NCBI RefSeq assembly: GCF_000407485.1
Contig: NZ_ASWD01000002.1
Location: 434,001-498,000 of the forward strand
Source of the DNA: Enterococcus pallens ATCC BAA-351
Lineage (GTDB): Bacteria; Bacillota; Bacilli; Lactobacillales; Enterococcaceae
Direction: 5' to 3'
Length of the DNA: 64,000 bases
The position numbers and the translations under genes were made by a program. Under the pieces are notes generated by a model. The model made no database searches. It was not told the DNA's origin and saw only the letters and a list, made by a program, of their open reading frames with translations. Positions 44,262 to 53,488 of this stretch are shown here, in pieces. The first letter of the stretch is position 1. Each line of letters opens with the position of its first letter.

Positions 44262-47200
44262 CTTCCATCACCTGCCTTTTTTCGAGTCAGCTTTTCCTTC
44301 ATTAAATAAAGGAAGAATACAAAAACAAGCAATACACCCATCCCGATAATTACCCAAGGCCCATTTCCGCCAGTTTCAGGCAAGGTTCCTTTAGGATAAT
44401 TATCAACAACTAATCGATTCGCTGAAGCTTCTTGTCCACCAGTAATGATGAACTTAATTGTTTCTTGCAGAAGTACATACCCATCAGGGGCCTTTGTTTC
44501 AACAAAATAGTAGGTTCCTTCCGGCAAATTGGTGATCACCAGCTCGCCCTCAGGTGTGACAACTGTAGTGTCTGGCACAAAGCTCCAGGTACTGCCACTT
44601 TTGACAGCCTTATAGGTTCCTTTAGCCGTCGTTCCATCACCAACCTCCAGCTCTTCATCAGCAAACCAGGTAGTGCCGGCAGCATTAACAGCTACCTTAA
44701 ACTTGGCTCCCTTTAAAGTCTTATTGGAATTCCCATCTTGTTTCTTTAAAGTCACCGCTCCTTCAGCTACTTCATTGGTGACTTCATAGGTGATCGTTAC
44801 GCCATCTTCTGTGATTTCCTTTACCTCAGTTTTTCCATCACCTGAAATCTTATACCCTTCTGGTGCCTGCACCTCTTTAAGATAATACTTACCTAATGGC
44901 AATCCAGAAATGTTTAATTCGCCGTTAACACCAGGCTTTTCATTGAATTCATATTTTTGAGTTACTGAATTGTACTCATAGGTATATGTTTTACCAGTTA
45001 CGAAGGTGGTTCCCAATTTTGTTTCGCTAGTCCCCTCAGCTACTGCATACAATTCAAATTCGGCATCATTTAATTTACTACCATCTGGTGCCAGCTTGGT
45101 TAGTTTCAATTTCCCAGCCTTTGGTCGATTTTCTCTAGTCACACTGACCGTTTCACCATCTACACTAATTTCACCTATATCTGATTTCCCATCATCATCG
45201 TAGGTATAGCCGTCTGGTGCCGCCTCTTCTTGGAAATAATATTCACCTAAAGGCAAACCGGAAACAGTAATCTTTCCTTTTATCCCTGGCACAGAATCTT
45301 CAACCAGTTCGTAGCTGCTGGTTGTATCATTGTATTGATACAAATAATTTTTCCCAGTTGTCAGCAACACCTGTGGCTGAACCAGTTCCTCACCAGTCTT
45401 TTTCATCAGAGTGAACTGGGCATTATTCAACTGCTCACCGGTATCTGCATCTTTTTTGATTAAGGTAATTTTCCCCTTAGCCAAATAATTGTAAGCACTA
45501 ACTGCGATTCCTTCAGCGGCAGTACTATTAATTGTGAAGTAGTAGATTCCTTCTTCACCGACACCGTCTGGCGGCAGAATCGTTAGCTTCTCTGTGTACC
45601 TCGGATCAGGGTTATTCATTTCAATTAGGCGATAGTTCCCATCCGTCAAATTTTCATAAAGCAAGACACCGTTCGCATCAGTTTTCTTCACACCGTTTGT
45701 AATGGTCTCATAAACCCCTGGTTCACCGGTCTTTTCCCGTTGTAATTTGAATTCAACATCCTTCAGAGTTACTTTGGTATCATTGTCCATTTTTTTCAGT
45801 CGGAAGGTTGTGGGAGGCACACGGGTTGCTCCCCCGCCCCAGTTATTGATGGTAATTTTATTGGATTCACCCTCTTCACCGGCGGTATTATTTTCCCAAA
45901 AAACGGTAGCTTTATTCTCAATTACAGAACCTTCTCCCAATGAAGTGACTGCATTTAAACGAATGTTTAACCCATAGGGATAATTATCATAGGTTCCACC
46001 ACTGTCGTGAGAAAAATAGCGCTCATAGGCTTCTTGTGTTTTTTCACCTTGTACTGCTGTAATTTTCTCAGAGACAACGGCATCTGCGATCACCTTCCAA
46101 ATTCTTTGTTTGGCACTGCCAGCAGCATTACCAAATAACAGCAGGCCATTACTTCGATCGTTGGTTAGGTTGGGAAAGCTTCTTAAATTTATCACCAGCT
46201 TGTTGGAACGGGTAACTCCATAACAAGGATAGGTATGATTACGAATCTCTTGTTCAAAGTCTTCATTCGACTGTAGGCTCCCTTGTGTCTTTAGTTGCAG
46301 TGGGCTTAAGGTATTTACTCCGTCAGTTCCAGCCAACTGCACCTGTCCAATAGGATCTTTCGCCATTTTTCCATCATCGGTTACAGTGTAAATATTCATG
46401 TAAATCGAATAGGTTAGGTTACTTAAGGATTCATCCAGCTGGTCTTCCAGATAAACATTTTGATAGAAGTCAGGTGTGTCTCCTTCTAAGGCTTTTTTAT
46501 AATTATCCATCATTAGACTAATCGTCCAATAAACCTGATTACTGTTAACATAGGTTCCACCATTTTTAGTGATTGTTGACAAGTCTCCGATTGGTTTACC
46601 TGGATTTGACTCACCTGGTTTAGGATCAATTACAATCGGGTATTCGCTTGATTCAGATCCTTCAATCACTCCTGAGTCAGTTTCCACACTGGCAATACCA
46701 TAAGCTGTGAGGTAGCAATCACTCAGCCCATTCCAATTTTCAGCTACCTTATCATTGAAGGTAATTTTCAACTTTTTGTCTCCACTGAAATCCACAAGTG
46801 AAATCTCGCCAATCACGTCATTTGATTGACTTTCTATAAAGGGCATTGTATTGTTAATCGCTGAGAATCTGAAATATTCTTCCGGCAGATCAACATAGAT
46901 ATAATCCCCAGCTCCCAAATGTGCAGATTGTGGAACACTAAACGTGTAATCAAAGTAAACCCCATCACCAACTTTTACTGTTGGTTGCGGGTCAACCGGG
47001 ACATAATTTTGAACAATATATTCTTTAGTATTACCGCTTCTGACAATATAGATATCTTTTATCCAAAGATTGTTCATTAAGCTGGTCTTATCTGATCCTG
47101 ACTGTGGGCCAATTTCTTCAGATAAAATCTGGGGTGTCTTTTTTTCTAATGAGGCTTCCTTTGATGCTTTAAATGCTACTTGAAAAGAAAATTGATCAAA

Positions 47201-47623
47201 AAAATTCAACGTTAAATGAGAGCCTTTAAGGGCCTGCTTCCTTAATACAAATTCAAAACTGAGCTTTTTCAATACTTGTTTTGCTCCATTTTTATTTTGT
47301 ACCTTTAAACAATTATTCTCGATTGAAATGAGGCTATTCTCTTGCTCGAATATTATTTGATCCGTTGCCAGAATCTCTGTCGGTAACTGTAGTGACCAAT
47401 CCGCATCTTCTTCAATGGTTAAAGTAAATTGAGCAAAAATAGTCTCTTCTGGTTCAATTGTTGCAGCCAATGGATTTCCAGCAGAATCCATTAACTTTAG
47501 TTCTTTGACTGGTTGATTGGCTGCGGTTTGCTTGGTTTCTGCCAATGTTCCCAGCGGAAAAATAGAAAGCAACATTAACAGGAGAGAAAACAATGTCCAG
47601 CAGCGATTTCTCCACTTATTCAT
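44258..47623 (-). CDS. Pilus tip adhesin with four Cna_B/SpaA-type repeats
   Basis: This 1121-residue secreted protein has a signal peptide (about 1-28) and a large N-terminal region (30-600) with Ig-like folds as in collagen-binding MSCRAMMs. Four Cna_B/SpaA-like domains follow at about 605-715, 716-835, 836-953 and 954-1080; the last three end in E-box phrases such as ETKAPDGY. The LPETG signal (1081-1085) is followed by a membrane segment and a basic tail. Unlike EbpA I see no VWA domain. It is the first gene of the pilus operon with an AGGAGG site. Ligand binding to collagen or other host matrix is likely but not shown. Confidence 0.9.
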   Translation of the reverse strand: MNKWRNRCWTLFSLLLMLLSIFPLGTLAETKQTAANQPVKELKLMDSAGNPLAATIEPEETIFAQFTLTIEEDADWSLQLPTEILATDQIIFEQENSLISIENNCLKVQNKNGAKQVLKKLSFEFVLRKQALKGSHLTLNFFDQFSFQVAFKASKEASLEKKTPQILSEEIGPQSGSDKTSLMNNLWIKDIYIVRSGNTKEYIVQNYVPVDPQPTVKVGDGVYFDYTFSVPQSAHLGAGDYIYVDLPEEYFRFSAINNTMPFIESQSNDVIGEISLVDFSGDKKLKITFNDKVAENWNGLSDCYLTAYGIASVETDSGVIEGSESSEYPIVIDPKPGESNPGKPIGDLSTITKNGGTYVNSNQVYWTISLMMDNYKKALEGDTPDFYQNVYLEDQLDESLSNLTYSIYMNIYTVTDDGKMAKDPIGQVQLAGTDGVNTLSPLQLKTQGSLQSNEDFEQEIRNHTYPCYGVTRSNKLVINLRSFPNLTNDRSNGLLLFGNAAGSAKQRIWKVIADAVVSEKITAVQGEKTQEAYERYFSHDSGGTYDNYPYGLNIRLNAVTSLGEGSVIENKATVFWENNTAGEEGESNKITINNWGGGATRVPPTTFRLKKMDNDTKVTLKDVEFKLQREKTGEPGVYETITNGVKKTDANGVLLYENLTDGNYRLIEMNNPDPRYTEKLTILPPDGVGEEGIYYFTINSTAAEGIAVSAYNYLAKGKITLIKKDADTGEQLNNAQFTLMKKTGEELVQPQVLLTTGKNYLYQYNDTTSSYELVEDSVPGIKGKITVSGLPLGEYYFQEEAAPDGYTYDDDGKSDIGEISVDGETVSVTRENRPKAGKLKLTKLAPDGSKLNDAEFELYAVAEGTSETKLGTTFVTGKTYTYEYNSVTQKYEFNEKPGVNGELNISGLPLGKYYLKEVQAPEGYKISGDGKTEVKEITEDGVTITYEVTNEVAEGAVTLKKQDGNSNKTLKGAKFKVAVNAAGTTWFADEELEVGDGTTAKGTYKAVKSGSTWSFVPDTTVVTPEGELVITNLPEGTYYFVETKAPDGYVLLQETIKFIITGGQEASANRLVVDNYPKGTLPETGGNGPWVIIGMGVLLVFVFFLYLMKEKLTRKKAGDGR

Positions 47624-47810
47624 GATTTCCTCCTTTCGTCATTTATTTTCGTCACCTTCACTTAAAATAGTTGATTCCCTTTAGCACCTCCTATTTTTAT
47701 CATGTTCATTTTTTAGTCAAAAATAGTACCCTGAAGAAATACCCAATAAACTTAGATAAATATTCTTAACTGACGATTAACAAAGATAAAAATTATTTTT
47801 ATTCATTTAC

Positions 47811-47839
47811 ATTATATTTCTACAAAGTTTTGGTAACAA
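47811..47839 (-). promoter_or_regulatory. Pilus operon promoter
   Basis: On the minus strand -35 TTGTTA (47834-47839) and -10 TATAAT (47811-47816) are spaced by exactly 17 bases. Transcription would start near 47804 and give an untranslated leader of about 180 bases before the tip adhesin gene. Confidence 0.75.
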
Positions 47840-47875
47840 TATGATTTGTACAACATGCATTTTTTTGGAATAAGA

Positions 47876-47892
47876 GGTTAAATTTAATAACC
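47876..47892. promoter_or_regulatory. Inverted repeat upstream of the pilus promoter
   Basis: GGTTAAATTTAATAACC has GGTTA/TAACC arms around 7 bases. It lies about 70-90 bases upstream of the expected start, a place suited to an activator. The LytTR or OmpR-like proteins encoded downstream are candidates. The rest of 47624-47990 is AT-rich and without genes. Confidence 0.45.
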
Positions 47893-47990
47893 AAAAATCA
47901 TTTCCAAGTATTTCTATAACTTAAAAAAGTGAATATTGATTTTCTATTATCACTTCTTTTCTTTTTTGACTTATAAAACTCTTTTAAGCA

Positions 47991-48076
47991 AAAAAAGAGG
48001 AAGCAAGGCCAAACAATTCTTTCTGAAGTTTTGGTATAAACTTCAGAAGGAATAGCTAAAACCTTGCTTCCTCTTT
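47991..48076 (-). terminator. Long terminator after the yciI-like genes
   Basis: A perfect 15-bp stem (47994-48008 with 48062-48076, AAAGAGGAAGCAAGG type) holds an inner hairpin CTGAAGTTT/AAACTTCAG. It lies 13 bases after the stop at 48090. Confidence 0.85.
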
Positions 48077-48089
48077 CTATTAAATAAGA

Positions 48090-48398
48090 TTATTGCTTGT
48101 CGTTCGTCGGAAAGACCATCAAATTCCAACACTTCAATTCGTAACGATAAAAACCGCCTTTAATAATCGGATCTTCATCAGAAATTCGTTGAGCCTCTGC
48201 TAAATCCTCGGCTTCAAAAAGGATCATCGCTCCATCTACTTCCTCGGTTTCCATATTTCCAAATACTCCAGCCAATAAATAGCGTTCATTGGCCAACTGC
48301 TGAAGATACGTCATTGAAGCCATGGCTTCCTCTTCGGTGACTTCTCTTTCATCGAGCTTGTAATCTGTTCTTGCATACAACATCTTTTGTTCATTCAT
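48090..48398 (-). CDS. YciI-like small protein (second of a pair)
   Basis: This 102-residue protein of the YciI/YCII type (dimeric alpha+beta barrel) contains the DGAMILFEAEDLAEAQRISDEDP core, where the E-A-x2 and D-P pattern is typical. The start at 48398 follows a GGGAGGAG site; the frame could extend to 48428 but would overlap the previous gene. The biochemical role of YciI proteins is mostly unknown; some may bind small hydrophobic molecules. It lies in an operon with the gene encoding the WYL regulator and a related protein encoded at 48418-48723. Confidence 0.82.
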   Translation of the reverse strand: MNEQKMLYARTDYKLDEREVTEEEAMASMTYLQQLANERYLLAGVFGNMETEEVDGAMILFEAEDLAEAQRISDEDPIIKGGFYRYELKCWNLMVFPTNDKQ

Positions 48399-48417
48399 TT
48401 GTTTTCCGTCTCCTCCC

Positions 48418-48723
48418 TTAATTGCCAAACAAATAATTGTTTTCCTTATCAGCTACCCGCAGTGCTTTCAACTTGTACTTGGCGTACCCGCCGATAACTA
48501 ACGGCTCTTGCTTGCACAGCTCTTCAGCCTCTTCATAGCTATCGGTTTTAAGCAGCAGCATGCCGGCGACACCTGGATATCCTTTAAAAACACCACAAAA
48601 ATCTAACTTGCCAGCTTCATCCAGCTTTCGCAGATGCGCAACATGCTTTTCCACCTCAGCCTTTGTCAAACGATTGTAGGTTTTGGTTTTTTCAATAAAC
48701 ATAGCGTAGACCCATTTTTCCAT
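48418..48723 (-). CDS. YciI-like small protein (first of a pair)
   Basis: This 101-residue YciI-type protein has the VAHLRKLDEAGKLDFCGVF and SYEEAEELCKQEPLV segments, the latter the usual D/E-P end of the family core. It is weakly similar to its downstream neighbour, so the pair probably came from a duplication. The gene starts 15 bases after the WYL regulator stop with a GAGGAG site. Function unknown. Confidence 0.82.
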   Translation of the reverse strand: MEKWVYAMFIEKTKTYNRLTKAEVEKHVAHLRKLDEAGKLDFCGVFKGYPGVAGMLLLKTDSYEEAEELCKQEPLVIGGYAKYKLKALRVADKENNYLFGN

Positions 48724-48738
48724 TTACTTTTCACTCCT

Positions 48739-49647
48739 CTAATCTTCATACATATGAACAATCATCAATGCTTGCTCTTTTAGCATTCTTTGCACTTCTT
48801 TTGGTGACAGAACCTGCACCTGGCTGCCAAAGGAAAGCAAGTAATGAACCATCCAATGATTTACCTCCGCTTCAAACTCCACTAGATAACTGCCGTCCTC
48901 AGCTGCCTTTAATTGGTCTTCAGCAAATTCATCATATAATCGATGGATTGCCTCTGGTGAAAACCTCAGCTGCAGCTTGGTCAGCTTTTCCTGAGCTTTT
49001 GGTGATTTCATCGAGTACTTTCGCGATAATTCTCTAGTGAAGGTTTCCCGTTGTACCACTAACTGTTTTATTCGGGAAAGCCGAAAAACTCTTGTTTCCG
49101 CTCTTTTTTGACAATAGCCGACAATATACCAGGCATGGGATTTGAATACTAACCGCAAGGGCTCGATGATTCGCTGAGATTTTTGCAATTCAGAATTTAC
49201 ATAGTCAAAGGAGATAAGATGCTTATTTAAAATTGCATATTGCAAATCCGATAATTTTATCTTTTCAGTATCATCACTGCCCCAATAAGAAAAATCAACC
49301 TCTAACCATTGCGGCTGCAGCACATTTTGAAAGACTGCCCCAATCTTACTGATTGCTGCCTCTGTATTTGGGTAGTGGGTTGCTTGAAGCAGTTGAAGAC
49401 CGTGGTAAATATTTTGCTGCTCCTCTTTGGTTAGCAAGGATTTATCCAACATGTACCCCTCTAGTAAAGAAATCCCTCCTCCTGTCCCTTTGGAAGACAA
49501 GATAGGAATTCCCGCCAGAGTCAGTGTGTTAACGTCTCGATAAATGGTTCTTGTCGAAACATTAAACTGTTCTGCCAGTTCCTTTGCGGTCACCTGTTCA
49601 TGATCCATTAAGTAGAAAATCATTCGTATTAAACGTTCAATTTGCAT
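48739..49647 (-). CDS. WYL-domain (YafY-type) transcriptional regulator
   Basis: This 302-residue regulator has an N-terminal HTH_11 domain (residues 1-60, EQVTAKELAEQFNVSTRTIYRDVNTL) and a WYL domain in the middle (about 140-220, with FKSHAWYIVGYCQKR). A C-terminal WCX-like extension ends the protein. It is the first gene of an operon with two yciI-like genes. A TGACA-N6-TGTCG dyad covers the -35 area of its promoter, so it probably represses its own operon. The ligand is unknown. Confidence 0.9.
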   Translation of the reverse strand: MQIERLIRMIFYLMDHEQVTAKELAEQFNVSTRTIYRDVNTLTLAGIPILSSKGTGGGISLLEGYMLDKSLLTKEEQQNIYHGLQLLQATHYPNTEAAISKIGAVFQNVLQPQWLEVDFSYWGSDDTEKIKLSDLQYAILNKHLISFDYVNSELQKSQRIIEPLRLVFKSHAWYIVGYCQKRAETRVFRLSRIKQLVVQRETFTRELSRKYSMKSPKAQEKLTKLQLRFSPEAIHRLYDEFAEDQLKAAEDGSYLVEFEAEVNHWMVHYLLSFGSQVQVLSPKEVQRMLKEQALMIVHMYED

Positions 49648-49673
49648 GGCTCTTCTTCCTTTTCTTAAAAAAA

Positions 49674-49707
49674 ATCATAGCATACCTAATATGACAACTA
49701 GCTGTCG
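49674..49707 (-). promoter_or_regulatory. WYL operon promoter with a TGACA/TGTCG operator
   Basis: An extended -10 TGCTATGAT (hexamer 49674-49679) reads toward the WYL gene. The dyad TGACAACTAGCTGTCG (49692-49707) overlaps the -35 region. Such TGACA/TGTCA dyads are usual operators of YafY-type repressors. The rest of 49708-49950 is AT-rich and holds no gene I can support. Confidence 0.6.
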
Positions 49708-49952
49708 CATTTGAAAATTTCCGACAAGAAATCCCACTTAATTTCCTATTGTTTGCCAATTCGCATCTCAGCTCATTTATTCCCATTCATCTTTAAGCAC
49801 AGAATAATATCTTTAAATAGATAGGTTAAAATAATTTTTGCTTTCTCCTTTTTTAACTCTTAGCTAAGTTGACAAGCAATCTCCTCTCAACCAATTTAAT
49901 ACATCTTATGTATTCGTACTTTTTCTAAAATTTTTGTTTGACTGACTTGAAT

Positions 49953-49986
49953 AAAAAACCGAACCAGCTTCCATCAGCTAGTTCGG
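49953..49986 (-). terminator. Terminator of the opp operon
   Basis: The CCGAAC/GTTCGG stem (49959-49986) with an inner AGC/GCT pairing is followed on the minus strand by TTTTTTATT. It lies 14 bases after the oppC stop. Confidence 0.87.
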
Positions 49987-50000
49987 ATGATTGAATCTGT

Positions 50001-50825
50001 TTATTTATTTTTCAGTTTTGGATCGAGATAATCTCGCAGACCATCACCAACAAAGTTGGCGCCGATGGACATGGAGAAAATCGCTAAGCCTGGGAAGGTA
50101 GACATCCACCAATAATTCATGTTGTTCACGCCATCCGATACCATCGAGCCCCATTCTGGAGTGGGTGGTTGGGTACCCAACCCTAGGAAACTCAACCCGG
50201 AGAAGGTCACTATGGCATTGCCGATATCCAAAGTTGCCATAACCAGCAACGATCCTAATGCATTAGGAACAATTTCCTTCACCAAAATCCGTAGATGGCT
50301 GGCTCCTAGTACACGGGAGGCGACAATGTATTCATTCTCCTTCAAGGTAATGACCAAACTACGCATCAGCCGGGCATAATTCGGCCACCAAATAATAGTC
50401 ATGGCAAAAACTGAATTCGAAATGCTTGGCCCTAAGGCTGAAGCAATAACCATTGCCAAAATTAGCGGTGGAAAAGCATTGATCAACTCAGCAATCCGCA
50501 TCATCACGTCGTCAATAAATCCACCAACATAGCCGGCAATTCCGCCATAGATTGTTCCCACAACAATCGTAATACAAACGGTCACCAATCCTGCCGCAAT
50601 CGACACGCGACTGCCGACTAAAACTCGAGAAAATACATCCCGGCCCAACTCATCGGTTCCCAGCAGATGGCCGGAGCCTGGCGCCTGGAAACGTGCAGTC
50701 ATATCTTGGGCGATTGGATCTTGAGAAACGAGATAAGGTGAAAGCAACGCTGCTAATACCCAGCCGATACAAATGACAATTCCTAACTTAAATAGAAAGT
50801 TTTTTTGCTTTAAAAATCGTTTCAT
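50001..50825 (-). CDS. oppC: Peptide ABC transporter permease (OppC/DppC type)
   Basis: This 274-residue inner membrane permease has about six membrane segments. The OppC N-terminal domain is present (SQDPIAQDMTARFQAPGSGHLLGTDELGRDVFSR). The EAA-type loop for ATPase contact lies near residues 180-200 (ASRVLGASHLRILVKEIVPNALG). It pairs with OppB to move oligopeptides. Its start overlaps the last base of oppB. It is the last gene of the operon, before a terminator. Confidence 0.93.
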   Translation of the reverse strand: MKRFLKQKNFLFKLGIVICIGWVLAALLSPYLVSQDPIAQDMTARFQAPGSGHLLGTDELGRDVFSRVLVGSRVSIAAGLVTVCITIVVGTIYGGIAGYVGGFIDDVMMRIAELINAFPPLILAMVIASALGPSISNSVFAMTIIWWPNYARLMRSLVITLKENEYIVASRVLGASHLRILVKEIVPNALGSLLVMATLDIGNAIVTFSGLSFLGLGTQPPTPEWGSMVSDGVNNMNYWWMSTFPGLAIFSMSIGANFVGDGLRDYLDPKLKNK

Positions 50826-51847
50826 TAGCTGTACCTCACTCTCGGATCAATCACTCCATACAGAATGTCGATCAATAGATTGAGGATGACATTGACCATC
50901 GCTATCAGCAATGATACGCCACAAATGGCTGGAAAATCTAGCGTGGTTGCCGATAAATAGGCATATTGCCCAATCCCCGGCCAAGAGAAAATTTTCTCAA
51001 CGAAAACCATCCCCCCCAGCAAATTACTAAAGCCCATGCCCATCACGGTAATTACTGGAATCAAGGCATTTCCCAACGCATGACGCATAATAATCCGGCC
51101 ACGTGATAAGCCCTTAGCCTTAGCCGTTCGAATATAGTCCAGCGAAGTTACCTCCAATAAATTGGAACGCGTTTGTCGCGAGATTAATCCCATAGTAAAG
51201 AACCCTAATACGATTGCTGGAAGTATTAGATGGGAAAGGGCATCGTTTACCAACGCCCAATCCCCTTGCAGTATTCCATCTAAAACGTACAACCCTGTTC
51301 CGCCTGTTGGTGCCGTCATTCTAGAATTAATTCGGCCGCCACCTGGGAACAAGTGCCATTTCGAATAAAAGAGCAACAGCATCACCAGAGCAAACCAAAA
51401 GTTAGGAATGGATACACCGCTGATAGAAATTGTCCGAACTGCATAATCCACTGACTTATTGCGATAAACAGCCGACAGCACCCCAAAGGTTATACCGAAG
51501 AGGATAGCGATAATCATCGCTACAATCGACAGCTCCAAGGTAGCTGGGAAGAACTGCTTCAAATCACTCAACACTGGATTACCGGTACGGATGGATACCC
51601 CTAAATCGCCCCGCAGCAAATTGCCTAGATAGATAAAGTATTGCTGCATCAACGGTTTATCAAGTCCCCATCTTGCGCGATAGGCAGCAACGGCTTCAGG
51701 ATCACTCATTGCGTGGGGACTCATGTTTGATGCAATTGGGTCACTGGGAACCAAATGCGAGATCATGAACACCAAAAACGAGATGCCGATGATCAAAAAG
51801 CAGACAAACACTAAGCGCCGCAATAAAAACCTTGCCATATTCCTCAT
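50825..51847 (-). CDS. oppB: Peptide ABC transporter permease (OppB/DppB type)
   Basis: This 340-residue permease has six membrane segments, the typical start LRRLVFVCFLIIGISFLVFMISHLVPSDP region, and an EAA loop (RTAKAKGLSRGRIIMRHALGNALIPV). It forms the translocation pore with OppC. An AAGGAG site stands 9 bases before the ATG at 51847. It follows the binding-protein gene by 24 bases. Confidence 0.93.
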   Translation of the reverse strand: MRNMARFLLRRLVFVCFLIIGISFLVFMISHLVPSDPIASNMSPHAMSDPEAVAAYRARWGLDKPLMQQYFIYLGNLLRGDLGVSIRTGNPVLSDLKQFFPATLELSIVAMIIAILFGITFGVLSAVYRNKSVDYAVRTISISGVSIPNFWFALVMLLLFYSKWHLFPGGGRINSRMTAPTGGTGLYVLDGILQGDWALVNDALSHLILPAIVLGFFTMGLISRQTRSNLLEVTSLDYIRTAKAKGLSRGRIIMRHALGNALIPVITVMGMGFSNLLGGMVFVEKIFSWPGIGQYAYLSATTLDFPAICGVSLLIAMVNVILNLLIDILYGVIDPRVRYS

Positions 51848-51871
51848 GTGATTTTGCTCCTTGCATCTAGA

Positions 51872-53485
51872 TTATTTGATGGCTACATCCTGGAAGTTGA
51901 TTTTTTGTACTTCGTAGTAGTTCACGCCATCTAAATTACTGCGGTAAGCCAATACCTTCGGATGCTGAACTAACAGAGCATAAGGCATGTCTTTATCAAG
52001 CAATTCTTGAAGCTCTTCAGAAGCAGCCGCACGTTTGTCTTCGTCCGATTCTGTTTCAATAGTTTTTTGCAGTTCGCCAATCTTGCCATTTGATGGATCT
52101 GACCAGTTCGCACGTTCACCCACGGTTTCACCTGGTAAGAAGGCCAATTGATTGTTGATATCCATGTAATCTGGGTGCCAGTGCATTAACAAGAATTGTT
52201 CTTTTCCTTCACGGTAAGAGTCAATAACAACTCCGATTTCAGAAGTTTCAATTTTAGCATTGATACCAATTTTGCTTAAATCGTCTTTAATTTTTTGTCC
52301 GATAGTTGTCCAAGACATCCCTTCTGTATCAAAGTTCGCTACCGTAAATTTCACTTCAAAGCCGTCTTTGTAGCCAGCTTCTTCCATTAATTTCTTCGCT
52401 TTGTCTAAGTCCATGTAATCTGTTTCTTTTTCCAACGCACCAGTGAAGCCTTTTGGTACAATGTTCAATGGCAATACAGCTTTGTCGCCGCAGATTTCCA
52501 ATAATTCTTTGTAGTTGATTGCTCGACGAACCGCTTCTTGCACCTTCGCATCAGCCATTGGTCCGCCAATTTCTGGGTCATCATTCATTAATAGGAAAGT
52601 AGAAGTCGTTCCAGTGTAGTTCTTCAATTCTACGCCATCTTGGCCTTCTAATTGAGAAGCATTGTCTACCCCAATACCTAAGGCAATATCAATATCACCT
52701 TGCTTCAAGTTTTGAATTTGAGTATTCACATCTGGGATTTCTTTACAAATGACTTTATCATTCTTTACTTCGCCCCAGTATTTTTCGTTGCGTTCCATCA
52801 CCAGCTCGACATTTTGCTTCCATTCGCTTAAAACATATGCCCCTGAACCTGCTGAGTTTTGGTTTAACCACTCTTCTGCAGTATCTTTAGTTGAAGCATC
52901 TTCTGCATCAGTTCCGCCATGTTCCTTCACTACTTCAGAATCAACAATTGCAAATGAATTATTCGCCAATTTTACTAAGAATGCTGCATCTGGTTCATTT
53001 AATGTAATAACAACTGTATGATCATCTGGTGTTTCCACACTCTTCACGTTTTCAGTATGATGACTGGTATTACTCTTTAAATTTTTCGTCCGATTAATAC
53101 TGAAGGCAACGTCTTTTGATGTTAAATCATTTCCGCTAGAAAACTTCACGCCTTCTTTCAGCTTGAAGGTATGAACTGTTTGTGTATCGTCTAGTTCATG
53201 CTCTTCAGCTAAGGATGGTTCAGGTGTGGATGAGTCATATGTCCGATACAAATAATCATACATCGCATAATAAACCATGTTACCGTAAACTTCATAACCA
53301 TGAGCCGGATCTAATGTCTTCAAGTCAGAATCCATTCCTACAACTAACGTATTTCCCCCGTTTGCGCTGCCGCCAGAACTAGAGCCACCACCTGAATCAT
53401 CTGTATCTCCGCCACCGCCACATGCGGTTAACATCAATACCAACGCGCTTAACAAACCCAATGCGACTTTTTGATGTTTTTTCAT
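51872..53485 (-). CDS. oppA: Peptide-binding lipoprotein (OppA family)
   Basis: This 537-residue solute-binding lipoprotein captures peptides outside the membrane. The lipobox LTAC places the lipidated cysteine at residue 22, followed by a Gly/Ser-rich linker. The SBP_bac_5 fold is marked by LKTLDPAHGYE, the VHTFKLKEGVKFSSG block and the SGAYVLSEWKQN block. It lies in the middle of the operon between the ATPase and permease genes. Peptide is the most likely cargo; nickel or other ligands of this family cannot be excluded. Confidence 0.92.
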   Translation of the reverse strand: MKKHQKVALGLLSALVLMLTACGGGGDTDDSGGGSSSGGSANGGNTLVVGMDSDLKTLDPAHGYEVYGNMVYYAMYDYLYRTYDSSTPEPSLAEEHELDDTQTVHTFKLKEGVKFSSGNDLTSKDVAFSINRTKNLKSNTSHHTENVKSVETPDDHTVVITLNEPDAAFLVKLANNSFAIVDSEVVKEHGGTDAEDASTKDTAEEWLNQNSAGSGAYVLSEWKQNVELVMERNEKYWGEVKNDKVICKEIPDVNTQIQNLKQGDIDIALGIGVDNASQLEGQDGVELKNYTGTTSTFLLMNDDPEIGGPMADAKVQEAVRRAINYKELLEICGDKAVLPLNIVPKGFTGALEKETDYMDLDKAKKLMEEAGYKDGFEVKFTVANFDTEGMSWTTIGQKIKDDLSKIGINAKIETSEIGVVIDSYREGKEQFLLMHWHPDYMDINNQLAFLPGETVGERANWSDPSNGKIGELQKTIETESDEDKRAAASEELQELLDKDMPYALLVQHPKVLAYRSNLDGVNYYEVQKINFQDVAIK

Positions 53486-53488
53486 TTT

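Noticed and set aside
44840-46000. Repeated DNA inside the tip adhesin gene as a mobile or recombination repeat
   Set aside because: The repeats are diverged Cna_B protein domains with low DNA identity by eye, not direct DNA repeats.
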